Shown here piece after piece: positions 9,042 to 18,086 of a stretch of 64,000 nt of DNA. The DNA comes from Thiobacillus sp. Its GTDB lineage: Bacteria > Pseudomonadota > Gammaproteobacteria > Burkholderiales > Thiobacillaceae. A model generated the notes under the pieces. It was not told where the DNA came from. It worked only from the letters and a program-made list of their open reading frames with translations, and did no database searches. The translations under genes and the position numbers were made by a program. The stretch covers positions 44,897 through 108,896 of the forward strand of contig JAIBEI010000031.1 in NCBI GenBank assembly GCA_019459055.1. The letters run 5' to 3'. The stretch's first letter is position 1. The number at the start of each line of letters is the position of its first letter.

Positions 9042-11795
9042 ATGCCCCTATTTCCGGTCCGCTTCTTACTGGCCCTGACCTTCACGATGGGTCTGGCCGC
9101 CTGCGGCGGCGAATCGAGCGAAGTGCTGGTGGACAAGGCCCGACAGAGCCTCGACAGAGGCGACCAAAAGGCCGCCATCATCCAGCTGAAAAGCGCCCTC
9201 CAGGAAGACGGGAATAACGCCGAGGCACGCTTCCAGCTTGGCAAGCTCTATCTGGAAACCGGTGATTTTGTCGGTGCGGAAAAGGAACTCATACGCGCCC
9301 GCAAAGCAGGCTACGACGCCAACATCCTGGATCCGTCCCTGGCAAAAGCCTTCATCGGCCTGGGCGAATTCAAGCGTGTGCTGGACGACCTGCCGCAGCC
9401 CGCCGCAGGCAGCCCGAATGAAGTTCCGATACTGGTGGCACGCGCCCGCGCCCAGCTCGGCGTGGGCGACAAAGGGGCCGCACGCAACAGCCTCGAACAG
9501 GCCATGGCCATCGCGCCAGAAAATGTCGACGTGCTGCTGGCTTTGGCGCAGCTGGCACTCGCCGATGGCGATGCCCTCAAAGCGGGCGAGCAGGTCGATG
9601 AAGCCTTGCGCATCGATTCCACAAACCGCGACAGCTGGTTGTTCAAGGGAGACTACCTGCGCACCACAGGCCAGAACGGCGATGCCGCCCGAGCCTACGA
9701 AGCTGCGCTCAAGATCGACCCGGAGCACACCGGCGCGCGCCTCGCACTGGCGAGTATCGCCATCCTGGAAAACCGCCTGGCAGACGCGCGCCGTGAAGTC
9801 GACATCGTGCTCAAGGCCTCGCGCAACAACCTGCAGGCGCGCTACACCCTGGCAATGATCGACTTCCGCGAGAAAAAAAACGAGGCCGCACGTGACCAAC
9901 TGGCCACCGTGCTCAAATCCGCCCCCGATTACCCGCCAGCCGTTCTCCTGGCCGGATCGGTCGAATATGCACTGGGCAATATGCAGACGGCGGAATCGCA
10001 CCTCAACAAGGCCGTCAAGGCCAACCCGCGCAACCTCTATGCGCTGCGCCTTCTGGCGACGGCGCAACTGCGCCAGGGACGCCCCGACGACGCCGCACGC
10101 ACCCTGGCCAGCGTTCCTGGCAACCTGAATGATGCAGGTTTTCAAATGGTCGCGGGTGAAATCTCCATGGCCAGGAAGGAATTTTCCAAGGCCGCCGAAC
10201 ACTTCGAAAAAGCCGCCCGGATCAACCCCGACAGTGCCGCGATCCGCACCGAACTCGGCCTCGCCCGCGATGCAATGGGCGACCCGCGCGCCATGGCCGA
10301 CTTGCAGACCGCCGTCGACATGACCGGGCGTCATGGCCGCGCCGACATGGTGATCATCCTTCACCAGCTCAAGCAGAAAAAATTTGACGCCGCACTCGCC
10401 AGCATCGACACGCTCGAAAAGAAGCAGGGCGCGACGCCGCTGAGCTGGAACTATCGGGGCGCCGCGCATCTGGGCAAGCAGGATAGGGCCAAGGCACGCG
10501 AAAGCTTCAGCCAGGCACTGAAGCTCGACCCCACCTTCTTTCCCGCCGCCGCCAACATGGCGCAGCTCTATCCCAAGGACGAACAGCCCGCCGCCGCACG
10601 CAGGCTTTTTGAAGCCATCCTCAAAGCCGAACCCAAGCATCTCAACGCCATGCTGGCGCTGGCCGAACTCAGCCTGCGTGAAAAGGACGAAAAGGGCTAT
10701 GTCAGCTGGCTGGAAAAAGCCTCGAAAGCCCACCCGCAAGCCTTGCCGCCACGCATCGCCCTGGCGCGCCACCTGCTCGCCAAGGGCGAGAAGAACAAGG
10801 CGCTGGCCATCGCCCGCGAGGCAGCCAATGCCAGCCCGGACCATCCGGAAGCGCTTAATCTGCTGGGATCGATCCAGATGAACCTGGGCGACCGGGACAG
10901 TGCGATACAGACCTTTACCACCATGGCCAAAAAAGCCAATCAATCGGACGCCTATCTACGCCTGGCCATGGCCCAGTTCGCCGACAAGCGGATGGCGGAC
11001 ACGCGGGCCAGCCTGCAGCGAGCCCTGCAACTCGAACCGGACCATCTGCAAAGCCTGGATGCCCTGCTCCGATTGGAACTCACAGAAGGCAAGCCGGAAG
11101 CCGCTTTGAAACTCGCGCGGCGCATCCAGGCCCAGCAAGCCAAATCCCCGCTTGGCTTCGATCGTGAAGGCGACATTCATACGAGCCAGAAACGCTATGG
11201 CCAGGCAATACAGGCCTACGAACAATCCCTGGAGAAGGGAAGCGGCTCAGCCGGTTTTGTTAAATTGTTTCGTGCCATGAGCTTGGCGGGGGACACCAAG
11301 GCTGCCGAACAGAAGCTGGCATCATGGATCAGGCAGAACCCAAGGGATCTGGTCTTGCACGGGCTTGCTGCGGATCACTTCATGGCCACGCAGCGCAACA
11401 AGGAAGCCATCGCCCAGTATCAGGAGATCGTGCGCATTGCGCCCAATACCGTGGTCGCGCTGAACAACCTCGCCCATCTTTATCATAAGGAAAATGATGG
11501 CCGCGCCCTGGCAATGGCGCAGCAGGCAATCAAACTGGCCCCTGACAACCCGGCCGTCCAGGACACCACTGGCTGGATCCTGGTTGAGAAGGGGCAGGTA
11601 GCGCAGGGTTTGGCGCTGCTGCGCAAAGCCATCGCGAAGGCCCCCGAATCCCCGACCCTGCGTTACCACTATGCGGTCGCCCTGGCCAGGTCCGGCGACA
11701 CAGGCCAGGCCCGGAACGAGCTTGAAAAACTCATGGCATCCGACCGGAAATTCCCGGAGATCGGCGACGCCAAAAAAATGCTCAAGGACCTGTGA
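9042..11795 (+). CDS. prsT: PEP-CTERM system TPR-repeat lipoprotein PrsT (copy 1)
   Basis: 917 aa exported lipoprotein. A hydrophobic signal peptide ends in the lipobox LAAC with Cys21 as lipidation site; the rest is an array of tetratricopeptide repeats up to the C-terminus. The frame is open upstream, but ATG at 9042 is chosen because AAGGAGA stands 9 bases before it and the signal peptide then begins correctly. It follows prsR by 104 bp. PrsT proteins accompany exosortase/EPS clusters and are thought to scaffold polysaccharide or protein export, though the mechanism is not known. A second full copy lies at 13869-16649 and a remnant at 13390-13710. Confidence 0.92.
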   Translation: MPLFPVRFLLALTFTMGLAACGGESSEVLVDKARQSLDRGDQKAAIIQLKSALQEDGNNAEARFQLGKLYLETGDFVGAEKELIRARKAGYDANILDPSLAKAFIGLGEFKRVLDDLPQPAAGSPNEVPILVARARAQLGVGDKGAARNSLEQAMAIAPENVDVLLALAQLALADGDALKAGEQVDEALRIDSTNRDSWLFKGDYLRTTGQNGDAARAYEAALKIDPEHTGARLALASIAILENRLADARREVDIVLKASRNNLQARYTLAMIDFREKKNEAARDQLATVLKSAPDYPPAVLLAGSVEYALGNMQTAESHLNKAVKANPRNLYALRLLATAQLRQGRPDDAARTLASVPGNLNDAGFQMVAGEISMARKEFSKAAEHFEKAARINPDSAAIRTELGLARDAMGDPRAMADLQTAVDMTGRHGRADMVIILHQLKQKKFDAALASIDTLEKKQGATPLSWNYRGAAHLGKQDRAKARESFSQALKLDPTFFPAAANMAQLYPKDEQPAAARRLFEAILKAEPKHLNAMLALAELSLREKDEKGYVSWLEKASKAHPQALPPRIALARHLLAKGEKNKALAIAREAANASPDHPEALNLLGSIQMNLGDRDSAIQTFTTMAKKANQSDAYLRLAMAQFADKRMADTRASLQRALQLEPDHLQSLDALLRLELTEGKPEAALKLARRIQAQQAKSPLGFDREGDIHTSQKRYGQAIQAYEQSLEKGSGSAGFVKLFRAMSLAGDTKAAEQKLASWIRQNPRDLVLHGLAADHFMATQRNKEAIAQYQEIVRIAPNTVVALNNLAHLYHKENDGRALAMAQQAIKLAPDNPAVQDTTGWILVEKGQVAQGLALLRKAIAKAPESPTLRYHYAVALARSGDTGQARNELEKLMASDRKFPEIGDAKKMLKDL

Positions 11796-11838
11796 CAGTG
11801 CGTCCGCAACGCTTCTGATTTGGTAAACATCCCGGCTC

Positions 11839-11855
11839 TGTCGAAAAACTTTACA
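11839..11855 (+). promoter_or_regulatory. Distal PEP-CTERM/PrsR box, TGTCGAAAAACTTTACA
   Basis: A 17-bp site of the form TGTCGRNANNNTTTACA, one of four in the window. It lies 286 bp upstream of the sigma-54 promoter at 12142. Binding by PrsR is inferred from position and from the enhancer-dependent nature of sigma-54 promoters. Confidence 0.6.
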
Positions 11856-12039
11856 GCCCCAGGTTACATCGCATCACCCAAAAATATCCTTAAGAAAGCC
11901 AAAGCTTCGGATTCAAGTGAATTGGGGCGGATGCGCAAACCACCTGTACGTCTGCAACATACGGCTAGCAACTGCAAGCTTCCCATAGCACCTCATCGAG
12001 CCGGGCGGGATTTCCCAACCCCGGCAAACACGCATCGGG

Positions 12040-12056
12040 TGTCGGGATCCTTTACA
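12040..12056 (+). promoter_or_regulatory. Proximal PEP-CTERM/PrsR box, TGTCGGGATCCTTTACA
   Basis: Second 17-bp box in front of the first PEP-CTERM gene, ending 85 bp before the -24 element. The minus-strand PEP-CTERM gene has the same arrangement with 84 bp, which argues for a true activator site. Confidence 0.7.
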
Positions 12057-12141
12057 ACCCACCTCGCCGCCCACCCACCCGGGCTTCACCTTGAACAAAA
12101 AATCCTTTTAAACCAATAAATTAAAGGCCTCACGCAGAACG

Positions 12142-12157
12142 TGGCACCACATTTGCA
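12142..12157 (+). promoter_or_regulatory. Sigma-54 (-24/-12) promoter of PEP-CTERM gene 1
   Basis: TGGCACCACATTTGCA matches the RpoN consensus TGGCACGNNNNTTGCW at every position but one, with GG and GC correctly spaced. Transcription would start near 12168, leaving a leader of about 38 bases before the ATG at 12206. Confidence 0.82.
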
Positions 12158-12205
12158 TGAATATGGGCAGCAAAGACAAACCCTTTGATTTTTTTGGAGA
12201 ACACC

Positions 12206-13210
12206 ATGGAGAACCCCTTAAACCTAAAAAAAAGCATCGCGGTCGCAGCCTTGGCGCTGGGCACGGCTTTCAGCGTACATAACGCTGCCGCGCTCAGTTT
12301 GCCCACGGTAAGTGCTTGTTCAACTCAACCCTACAGCTTCCAAATTTTGTGCGTGAACTACACTACAAATGGCACGCCGTATGAGACCTATGTCGCCAGT
12401 CAGCACGACGACTTCACCTCCTACTCGATTGCGGCCTTGATCGAAATCCAGAACACCGACGCCAATATCCTGCCGACAGAGACCTACGGCGATTGGAGCA
12501 AGCTGGTATCGGGTTCGGGACAGCTGGATATCGGTATTTATATCAAGGCCGGCGGTGGTGGCGTTCTGGACAACCCCGATCCGTTTCCTGACGCGCTCGA
12601 TTCTCAAGCCAACAGCAGCACGTTTACAGGCACGTGGGGCGGCGACATACCCGACCCATCCGACGTACTGACCGTGGGCGAGGTGAATGACTGGCTTCTC
12701 GAACCCCCGGCAGCAGCGTACCCCTACTTCTACATCGACCTGGCCGAACCCGGCAATGAAACGGGCAGCCTGCTGCTCTTTACTGGCCATGTTTACTTGA
12801 CCGAAGCAGACGGCGATCTGGTTGCTAACGCCGACTGGGCTTTCGACAACATTCCGCAGGCAGGTATCGGTGATTACGATAACGGAAATACGGACCCCAA
12901 TGCGTGGGTGGCAGCACCTGGGGCGGTCACCATTTCCATTAATGGGATTGAGACCGATATCAACAACAACCGTGGCAGCGGCAAGCCGGACTTCATCGCC
13001 TACGCCCCGTCCATGATCCTGTCGAATTACGCAAGCGATCTCCTGTTCTGGGCCGAGTTCTCAATTGCCGGAATGGCCGGTGCAGGCGAAGAGATCTACC
13101 TTACGAAACTTGGGTCGATTGAGCAGCAGGTGCCAGAACCCGGCATCTTGGCGCTGCTGGGAATGGGACTCATTGGAATGGGACTTGCCCGCCGGCGTGT
13201 CGCTCGCTGA
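12206..13210 (+). CDS. PEP-CTERM sorting domain-containing surface protein (1)
   Basis: 334 aa secreted protein of unknown function. A Sec signal peptide (about residues 1-32, ending NAAALSLP) is followed by a mature region rich in Asp, Gly, Pro and aromatic residues with one Cys pair near its N-terminus (ACST...LCVN). The C-terminal sorting signal has the VPEP motif at 309-312, a hydrophobic stretch and RRRVAR. An exosortase (not in this window) is expected to process this tail. ATG at 12206 is preceded by TTGGAGA. The upstream sigma-54 promoter and two boxes mark it as a PrsR target; an intrinsic-type hairpin follows at 13229. Confidence 0.93.
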   Translation: MENPLNLKKSIAVAALALGTAFSVHNAAALSLPTVSACSTQPYSFQILCVNYTTNGTPYETYVASQHDDFTSYSIAALIEIQNTDANILPTETYGDWSKLVSGSGQLDIGIYIKAGGGGVLDNPDPFPDALDSQANSSTFTGTWGGDIPDPSDVLTVGEVNDWLLEPPAAAYPYFYIDLAEPGNETGSLLLFTGHVYLTEADGDLVANADWAFDNIPQAGIGDYDNGNTDPNAWVAAPGAVTISINGIETDINNNRGSGKPDFIAYAPSMILSNYASDLLFWAEFSIAGMAGAGEEIYLTKLGSIEQQVPEPGILALLGMGLIGMGLARRRVAR

Positions 13211-13228
13211 ACGCTAGCACACCCAACC

Positions 13229-13254
13229 AAACAGCCACCTACGGGTGGCTGTTT
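13229..13254 (+). terminator. Intrinsic terminator after PEP-CTERM gene 1
   Basis: AAACAGCCAC pairs with GTGGCTGTTT across a short loop, starting 18 bases after the stop codon and followed by CCATTT. The A/T-flanked stem could act in both directions. Confidence 0.7.
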
Positions 13255-13389
13255 CCATTTACCAGGCCCCTCCTGGCAGCCGGGACGAAACCTGCCTTCT
13301 ATTAGGATCCGATGATAGAAATCGTCGTGAACACCCCCCTCCCCCCGTAATTTGCCTACACTTTGATCCTACCGTACTGGATCCCCTGA

Positions 13390-13710
13390 ATGCCTATCGT
13401 CCTCCCCGCGCGCCGGCTGCCGCCGATCCTGATTCTTGGTGCCAGCCTGCTGACCGCCTGCGGCGGACAAGACAGCGCCACCCTGGTGGCCGAGGCTCGG
13501 GCAATGGCCGCGGCCGGCGACTACAAGGTGGCCATCATCCAGCTGAAAAATGCCGTGGCGGAAGACGACAAAAACCACGAGGTACGCAACCTGTACGCGC
13601 TGCGCCTGCTGGCCGCCACACAATTGCGCCTGGGGCGTCCCGGCGTACTGGTCGTCGCCGAGTCATGCTTGCCCCATCCTTCGGCACCCAACACGCGCCG
13701 CCGAAGGTAG
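13390..13710 (+). pseudogene. Remnant of a prsT-like lipoprotein gene with large internal deletion
   Basis: The 106-codon frame starts like PrsT: a signal peptide with lipobox LTAC, then CGGQDSATLV and a block GDYKVAIIQLKNAV closely matching copy 1. After about residue 66 it jumps to NLYALRLLAATQLRLGRP, which in prsT copy 1 lies at residue 331. About 265 codons are therefore missing in frame, and homology stops 18 residues later. The C-rich DNA just upstream also resembles the prsT copy 1 upstream region, so the promoter-proximal part was duplicated too. It may still yield a small lipoprotein, but it is best seen as a decayed paralogue. Confidence 0.75.
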
Positions 13711-13729
13711 CGGATTCCGGGGTGTTTCG

Positions 13730-13807
13730 TTGTAGGACGCCCGTCCCCGGGCCGATGCCGTGGAGCTTGCGACCGCGCGAAATCGGGGCGAGGGCGCCCC
13801 TCCCGCT
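13730..13807. repeat. REP-like imperfect palindrome
   Basis: The segment starts TTGTAGGACGCCCGTCCCCG and ends CGGGGCGAGGGCGCCCCTCC, two arms that are near-complements around a central GATGCCGTGGAGCTTGCGAC. It resembles dispersed extragenic palindromes of the GTAGGAGCGGGCGTCC type seen in many proteobacteria. It lies where the prsT remnant loses homology. Confidence 0.5.
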
Positions 13808-13868
13808 GTCCAACACCCATAAATTGCGATGGAAGTCGTTTTTAAGCATTGATTGAATGGAGTTCTTG

Positions 13869-16649
13869 ATGAATCGACGCAACGCCCAGCTGATCACGCT
13901 CCTGGTATTGGCCTTGTCCGCCCCGCTTGGCGGCTGTGACGCTACCGGTAAACTCACCGAACAGGAGCACATCCAGCGCGCCAAGGACTTCGAGGACAAG
14001 GGCAACCTCAAGGGCAGCATCATCGAGCTCAAGAACGCTATCCTGAAGAACCCGGACAGCCCGCAGGCCCGGCTATTGCTCGGGCAGGTCTATCTCAAGG
14101 CCGGCATGGGCGCCGAAGCCGAAAAGGAACTGAGTCAGGCCGTCAAGCTGGGCGTCAACCTTGAGTCGATCAAGCCCCAGCTTGGCGAGGCGCTGATGCT
14201 TATGGGGGAATACCAACGGGTTCTTGATGAAATCCACCCCGCCGACCAAACGTCCAAGACCAGCCTGGCACGGATTTACCAGATACGAGCCGACGCCCTG
14301 CTCAAAAAAGGCCAGTCGAAAGACGCCTGCAACCTGTTCCAGCAGTCTTTCAACGTCGATACGACCAACCCGCCCACTTACTGGGGTTTGGCCCAGTGTG
14401 CAGTCGCTGAAGGGGACATGGAAAAAGCCAGGACATGGCTTGATGATGCCCTCAAGATAAAAACAAGCCAAGCCAAAACCTGGATCTTTATTGGGGACTG
14501 GGAACGGCTCAACAAAAATCTGGAAGGCGCTTTGGCTGCCTACTCGAATGCCTTGAAAGGCGATCCGAACAATAAGGAGGCTCTGCAAAGTCGCGCCACC
14601 CTCAACATGGCGCTCGGGCAACTCGACACAGCCCAGGCGGATGTCGAAAAAATCAACAAACTCGCGCCCAAATCGCTTGCTTCCTACTACCTGCAGGCCC
14701 TGCTCAATTTTGAGCGAAAGAAATACCCGGAGACACGTGACAGCCTGCAGGAAGTATTCAAGCTCACCTCTGACTACATGCCCAGCATCCTGCTTGCGGG
14801 CGCAACAGACTATGTGCTGGGCTCCTATCAGCAGGCCGAGGCCCATCTCGTCCGTTATCTGTCGCGTTATCCGGGCGATCGCTACGGGCGCGGGATGCTT
14901 GCCGCAACCCAGATCAAACTGAAGCAGCCTGACAAGGCGCTTGATACGCTTGCACCGCTTCTCGCCAACGACCCCCAGGATGGCAGGGCGCTGGTTCTGG
15001 TAGCGGAAGCCTATCGCGCCAAGCGCGATCCCTCCAAAGCCGGTGAATATCTGGCCAAGGCCGCTCAAGTGGACCCCAAGAATGCTGCGATTCAGACCGA
15101 GTTGGGCTTCAGCCACCTGGCCGCCGGTGACAGCCAACTGGCCATCGCAGAACTGGGCAAGGCGGCGGCACTCGATCCAGACCAGCATCGGGCGGATATC
15201 TTGCTGGTGATGGCACACCTTGATCGCAAGGAATATGACAAGGCACTGGCTGCGATTGACGCACTGGAGAAAAAGCTCAAGAACAGCGCAGTAACCCACG
15301 CCATGCGTGGCAACGCTTTGATTGGAAAAGGCGACGTTGCGCGCGCCCGCAAAAGTTTTGAGCAGGCGCTCGTCCTCGACCCGACCTTTTTCCCAGCGAC
15401 GTCCAGCCTTGCGCAACTCGACATTCGTGACAAAAAATCGGACGACGCACAAAAGCGGTTTGAACGGATCCTGGAAAAGGACAAGAACAACCTACAGGCA
15501 ATGATAGCCCTGGCCGAATTGGCCGCGACGAGCAAGCAGGACGCGAGCATGGTCAATTGGCTGGAAAGGGCAGCGAAAGCGCACCCTGGCGCAATTCCGC
15601 CGCGTGCAATTCTGGCGCGACATTTCCTGGTCAGGAAACAACCCCAGAAGGCGCTGGCGCTTGCCAATGAAGCTGTCAGCGCCAACCCCGGCAACCCGGC
15701 TGCGCTCGACCTGCTGGGGTCTGTCCAACTGGCGACGAATGACCACACCAGCGCCATCAGCACCTTTACTAAACTGGCGCAGCACTCCGCGCAGTCGCCG
15801 GATGCCCATCTGCGGCTTGCGCAAGCCCAGATTGCTGGCAACAAGTTGGCTGACGCCCGCTCCAGCCTGCGAAAAGCCCTGAAGCTTCAGCCCGATCACG
15901 AGCCCAGTCTGGATGCCCTGATCCGGCTTGAAATGAAGGAAAACAAGTCTGCACAAGCCCTGCAGATCGCGCGCCAGATTCAAGCAGACCGGCCTCAATC
16001 CCCACTCGGTTTCGGGTATGAAGGCGATATTCAGCTGGGCCAGAAACGGCCCGACTTGGCAATCAAGGCCTATGAGCAGGCGCTGGCCAAAGGCGCAGGG
16101 TCGTCCACCCTAATCAAATCCCACCGTTCCCATGTGCTGACAGGCAATCCGGGCGCGGCGCAACTGCTTGTGAACTGGCTGGCGCAACACCCCAATGACA
16201 ATGTGGTGCGCTTCTACGCAGCGGAACACTATGCCTCCATCGGACGCCACCAGGACGCCATCGCCGCCTACCAGACGCTGCTCACCCAAGCACCCGACTC
16301 CGCAATCGCGCTGAATAACCTGGCAAACAGTTATCAACAGGCAGGGGACAAGCGCGCGCTCGCTACAGCAGAACAGGCGTACAAGCTGGATCCCGACCAC
16401 CCTGCCATTCTCGACACCCTGGGCTGGATACTGGTTGAAACAGGGCAAGCCGGACGCGGGCTGGAATTGATCGAAAAGGCGCTGGCCAAGGCGCCTGGCA
16501 ACCCCGATATACGCTATCACCGCATCATGGCTTTGTTGGCACACAAGGGCGACAAGGCCCGCGCGCGCAGGGAACTCGAGTTGTTGCTCAAGGACACCCC
16601 CGCATTTTCACAAGCCGAGGCCGCCAAAGCACAGCTCAGAAAACTGTAA
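13869..16649 (+). CDS. prsT: PEP-CTERM system TPR-repeat lipoprotein PrsT (copy 2)
   Basis: 926 aa lipoprotein with signal peptide and lipobox LGGC (Cys23), followed by tetratricopeptide repeats along its whole length. It aligns with copy 1 throughout, for example LDPTFFPA, DTLGWILVETGQ and the closing basic segment. ATG at 13869 is preferred over the ATG four codons upstream because GGAG then sits 6 bases before it. It lies between the two PEP-CTERM genes and has no sigma-54 promoter of its own in the 158 bp upstream. Whether the two copies work with different exosortases or polysaccharides cannot be told. Confidence 0.9.
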   Translation: MNRRNAQLITLLVLALSAPLGGCDATGKLTEQEHIQRAKDFEDKGNLKGSIIELKNAILKNPDSPQARLLLGQVYLKAGMGAEAEKELSQAVKLGVNLESIKPQLGEALMLMGEYQRVLDEIHPADQTSKTSLARIYQIRADALLKKGQSKDACNLFQQSFNVDTTNPPTYWGLAQCAVAEGDMEKARTWLDDALKIKTSQAKTWIFIGDWERLNKNLEGALAAYSNALKGDPNNKEALQSRATLNMALGQLDTAQADVEKINKLAPKSLASYYLQALLNFERKKYPETRDSLQEVFKLTSDYMPSILLAGATDYVLGSYQQAEAHLVRYLSRYPGDRYGRGMLAATQIKLKQPDKALDTLAPLLANDPQDGRALVLVAEAYRAKRDPSKAGEYLAKAAQVDPKNAAIQTELGFSHLAAGDSQLAIAELGKAAALDPDQHRADILLVMAHLDRKEYDKALAAIDALEKKLKNSAVTHAMRGNALIGKGDVARARKSFEQALVLDPTFFPATSSLAQLDIRDKKSDDAQKRFERILEKDKNNLQAMIALAELAATSKQDASMVNWLERAAKAHPGAIPPRAILARHFLVRKQPQKALALANEAVSANPGNPAALDLLGSVQLATNDHTSAISTFTKLAQHSAQSPDAHLRLAQAQIAGNKLADARSSLRKALKLQPDHEPSLDALIRLEMKENKSAQALQIARQIQADRPQSPLGFGYEGDIQLGQKRPDLAIKAYEQALAKGAGSSTLIKSHRSHVLTGNPGAAQLLVNWLAQHPNDNVVRFYAAEHYASIGRHQDAIAAYQTLLTQAPDSAIALNNLANSYQQAGDKRALATAEQAYKLDPDHPAILDTLGWILVETGQAGRGLELIEKALAKAPGNPDIRYHRIMALLAHKGDKARARRELELLLKDTPAFSQAEAAKAQLRKL

Positions 16650-17006
16650 GCACAAAAACCCGAGGCGCAGACAGGCCATACACCGAGGAGTGCATACGGT
16701 CGCCGCCAAGGAGTAGCGAGTGACGCTGCCTCCCGGCTGAGGAAATCGGCGGTCTTCATGTTCTGGCCGGCTCCCTCCCGCAACCGCCCAACCCGCGTCA
16801 GGTTCGGTGGTCCAACCTTGCCCCCGGTCGGCAGCCCGGCATCCCACCGCACCGGTTACTGAGCTGAGGGCAGCGTGGTCGGCGCCGAACGTTGATCCCT
16901 GTTGGGCTAGATACCCGGCAGGCTTTGCCAACCGGGTGAAGGTCGTGCATTTTCTGAGCGGCTTTCTGCAGGCGGTGCCGTTGGAGGCACGGGTTGCGCG
17001 TGGCGC
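16650..17006. other. Non-coding gap of about 360 bp, unidentified
   Basis: No convincing gene between prsT copy 2 and the terminator of the second PEP-CTERM gene. Short open frames exist in several phases, without ribosome binding sites or recognisable domains. The stretch has many short GC-rich inverted repeats and could be a structured RNA or a mobile-element remnant; I could not match it to cobalamin riboswitch, tmRNA, RNase P or group II intron landmarks. Confidence 0.3.
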
Positions 17007-17038
17007 AAAAACAAAGCCCCCAACAAGTGGGGGCTTTG
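17007..17038 (-). terminator. Intrinsic terminator of PEP-CTERM gene 2
   Basis: CAAAGCCCCC and GGGGGCTTTG form a 10-bp stem with a 7-base loop. On the minus strand the stem is followed by GTTTTTGC, the expected U-tract, 54 bases after the PEP-CTERM stop. Confidence 0.8.
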
Positions 17039-17091
17039 CGATCGATCAGAGCCAACCCTTGGGGTGGCTTTTCGGCTTCGGCGGCTAAGCC

Positions 17092-17886
17092 TTATGCGCT
17101 CTTGCGACGGCGAAAGCTCATGCCGAGTCCGGCGAGACCAATCCCGAGCAGAGCAAGGGAGCCGGGCTCAGGAACGGCGGCGCTATCGCCCTGAATATCG
17201 TTCGAGCCAAACAAGTTATAAGCCACTTGATTGTCCGATACGAGCGGACCGCCCGGAATCAGCTGGAACGAAGAGGTAAACTGGAAATCGGCAAAGCTGT
17301 CGGCCACACCGTCACCGTCCGTATCAATTGGCAATGTATTGGTGTCGAAGTACGCCGCCGCCAGCCCCCCCGTCACGTCGAGGAAGCCACGCCCATCGCC
17401 TGCAACACCAGTTGAAGCCGGCACGGGATCCGAGAACAAGGTCCCAAACAGACCCGTAGCGGTGTCATAGTGCAAGGTGCCTTCCAGTTGCAGGAACAGG
17501 TTGCCATCCGTAGCAGTCGATTGCAAGTTGCCATTGTAGTTCGGGGTCGGGTCCGCATACACGTCGATAAACCCGCCGGAGAATACCAGTGTATTGGTGG
17601 CAACATCTATAGAGGTGATCGTGTACCCGCCGAAAACGTAAGTCACCTCACAGCCTGACGCGCAAAAGGTTGCCTGGTCTGTATTGTTGATCGTAACAAT
17701 CTTGGCATAACCGTCCAGCGTATCGCCGACGGCAGCCGCCCCCAGCTCAATCATCGTGTCCGTGGCGGAAAAATCAAAAATGCTATTCTCATCCCAGGTC
17801 ACACCACCCGCAGAGATCGCCGAAGCACTCCCCGATGCCGCTGCCAAGGCAACGCCCAATACCAAAGACTTCATTGCTGTTTTCAT
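17092..17886 (-). CDS. PEP-CTERM sorting domain-containing surface protein (2)
   Basis: 264 aa secreted protein of unknown function. The signal peptide (MKTAMKSLVLGVALAAAS, ending SASA) is followed by a polar, Asp/Thr-rich mature region with a CASGC motif. The C-terminal tail has VPEP from residue 238, a hydrophobic Leu/Gly helix and RRRKSA. AGGAG lies just before the ATG at 17886; a second Met four codons on is possible. A perfect sigma-54 promoter (17970-17985) and two PrsR-type boxes lie upstream. It has no close similarity to PEP-CTERM protein 1 outside the ends, so the two share sorting and regulation rather than fold. Confidence 0.92.
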   Translation of the reverse strand: MKTAMKSLVLGVALAAASGSASAISAGGVTWDENSIFDFSATDTMIELGAAAVGDTLDGYAKIVTINNTDQATFCASGCEVTYVFGGYTITSIDVATNTLVFSGGFIDVYADPTPNYNGNLQSTATDGNLFLQLEGTLHYDTATGLFGTLFSDPVPASTGVAGDGRGFLDVTGGLAAAYFDTNTLPIDTDGDGVADSFADFQFTSSFQLIPGGPLVSDNQVAYNLFGSNDIQGDSAAVPEPGSLALLGIGLAGLGMSFRRRKSA

Positions 17887-17969
17887 TTCGTACTCCTAAT
17901 CCTGATCTTTCAAAAATGAAACGCTGTTCTTGGCGTTTCCCGTTTTCTGAACTTCTGCGATCAATAACG

Positions 17970-17985
17970 AGCAACGCCCGTGCCA
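17970..17985 (-). promoter_or_regulatory. Sigma-54 (-24/-12) promoter of PEP-CTERM gene 2
   Basis: Read on the minus strand, TGGCACGGGCGTTGCT matches TGGCACGNNNNTTGCW at all defined positions. The start site would fall near 17960, giving a leader of about 73 bases. Confidence 0.87.
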
Positions 17986-18069
17986 GGCGCAAATATTTTT
18001 CATAAGTAATTGTTTTTTATTGAAGTTATCTTCGCGTCACGTATGGCTGAGCTAGCCGACTCGGAAGAC

Positions 18070-18086
18070 TGTAAAAAATCCCGACA
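18070..18086 (-). promoter_or_regulatory. Proximal PEP-CTERM/PrsR box, minus strand TGTCGGGATTTTTTACA
   Basis: 17-bp box ending 84 bp upstream of the -24 element of PEP-CTERM gene 2, the same geometry as at 12040-12056. Confidence 0.7.

Noticed and set aside
9066..10943. 625-codon minus-strand frame opposite prsT copy 1
   Set aside because: Antisense shadow of the TPR array; no start signal or recognisable family.
12185..12205. Upstream start for PEP-CTERM gene 1
   Set aside because: The codon at 12185 would add seven residues before the signal peptide and ignore the TTGGAGA site that fits ATG at 12206.
16650..17006. Cobalamin riboswitch
   Set aside because: A minus-strand stretch GCTGCCCTCAGCTCAGTAACCGG vaguely recalls the B12 box, but other conserved blocks are missing or in the wrong order.
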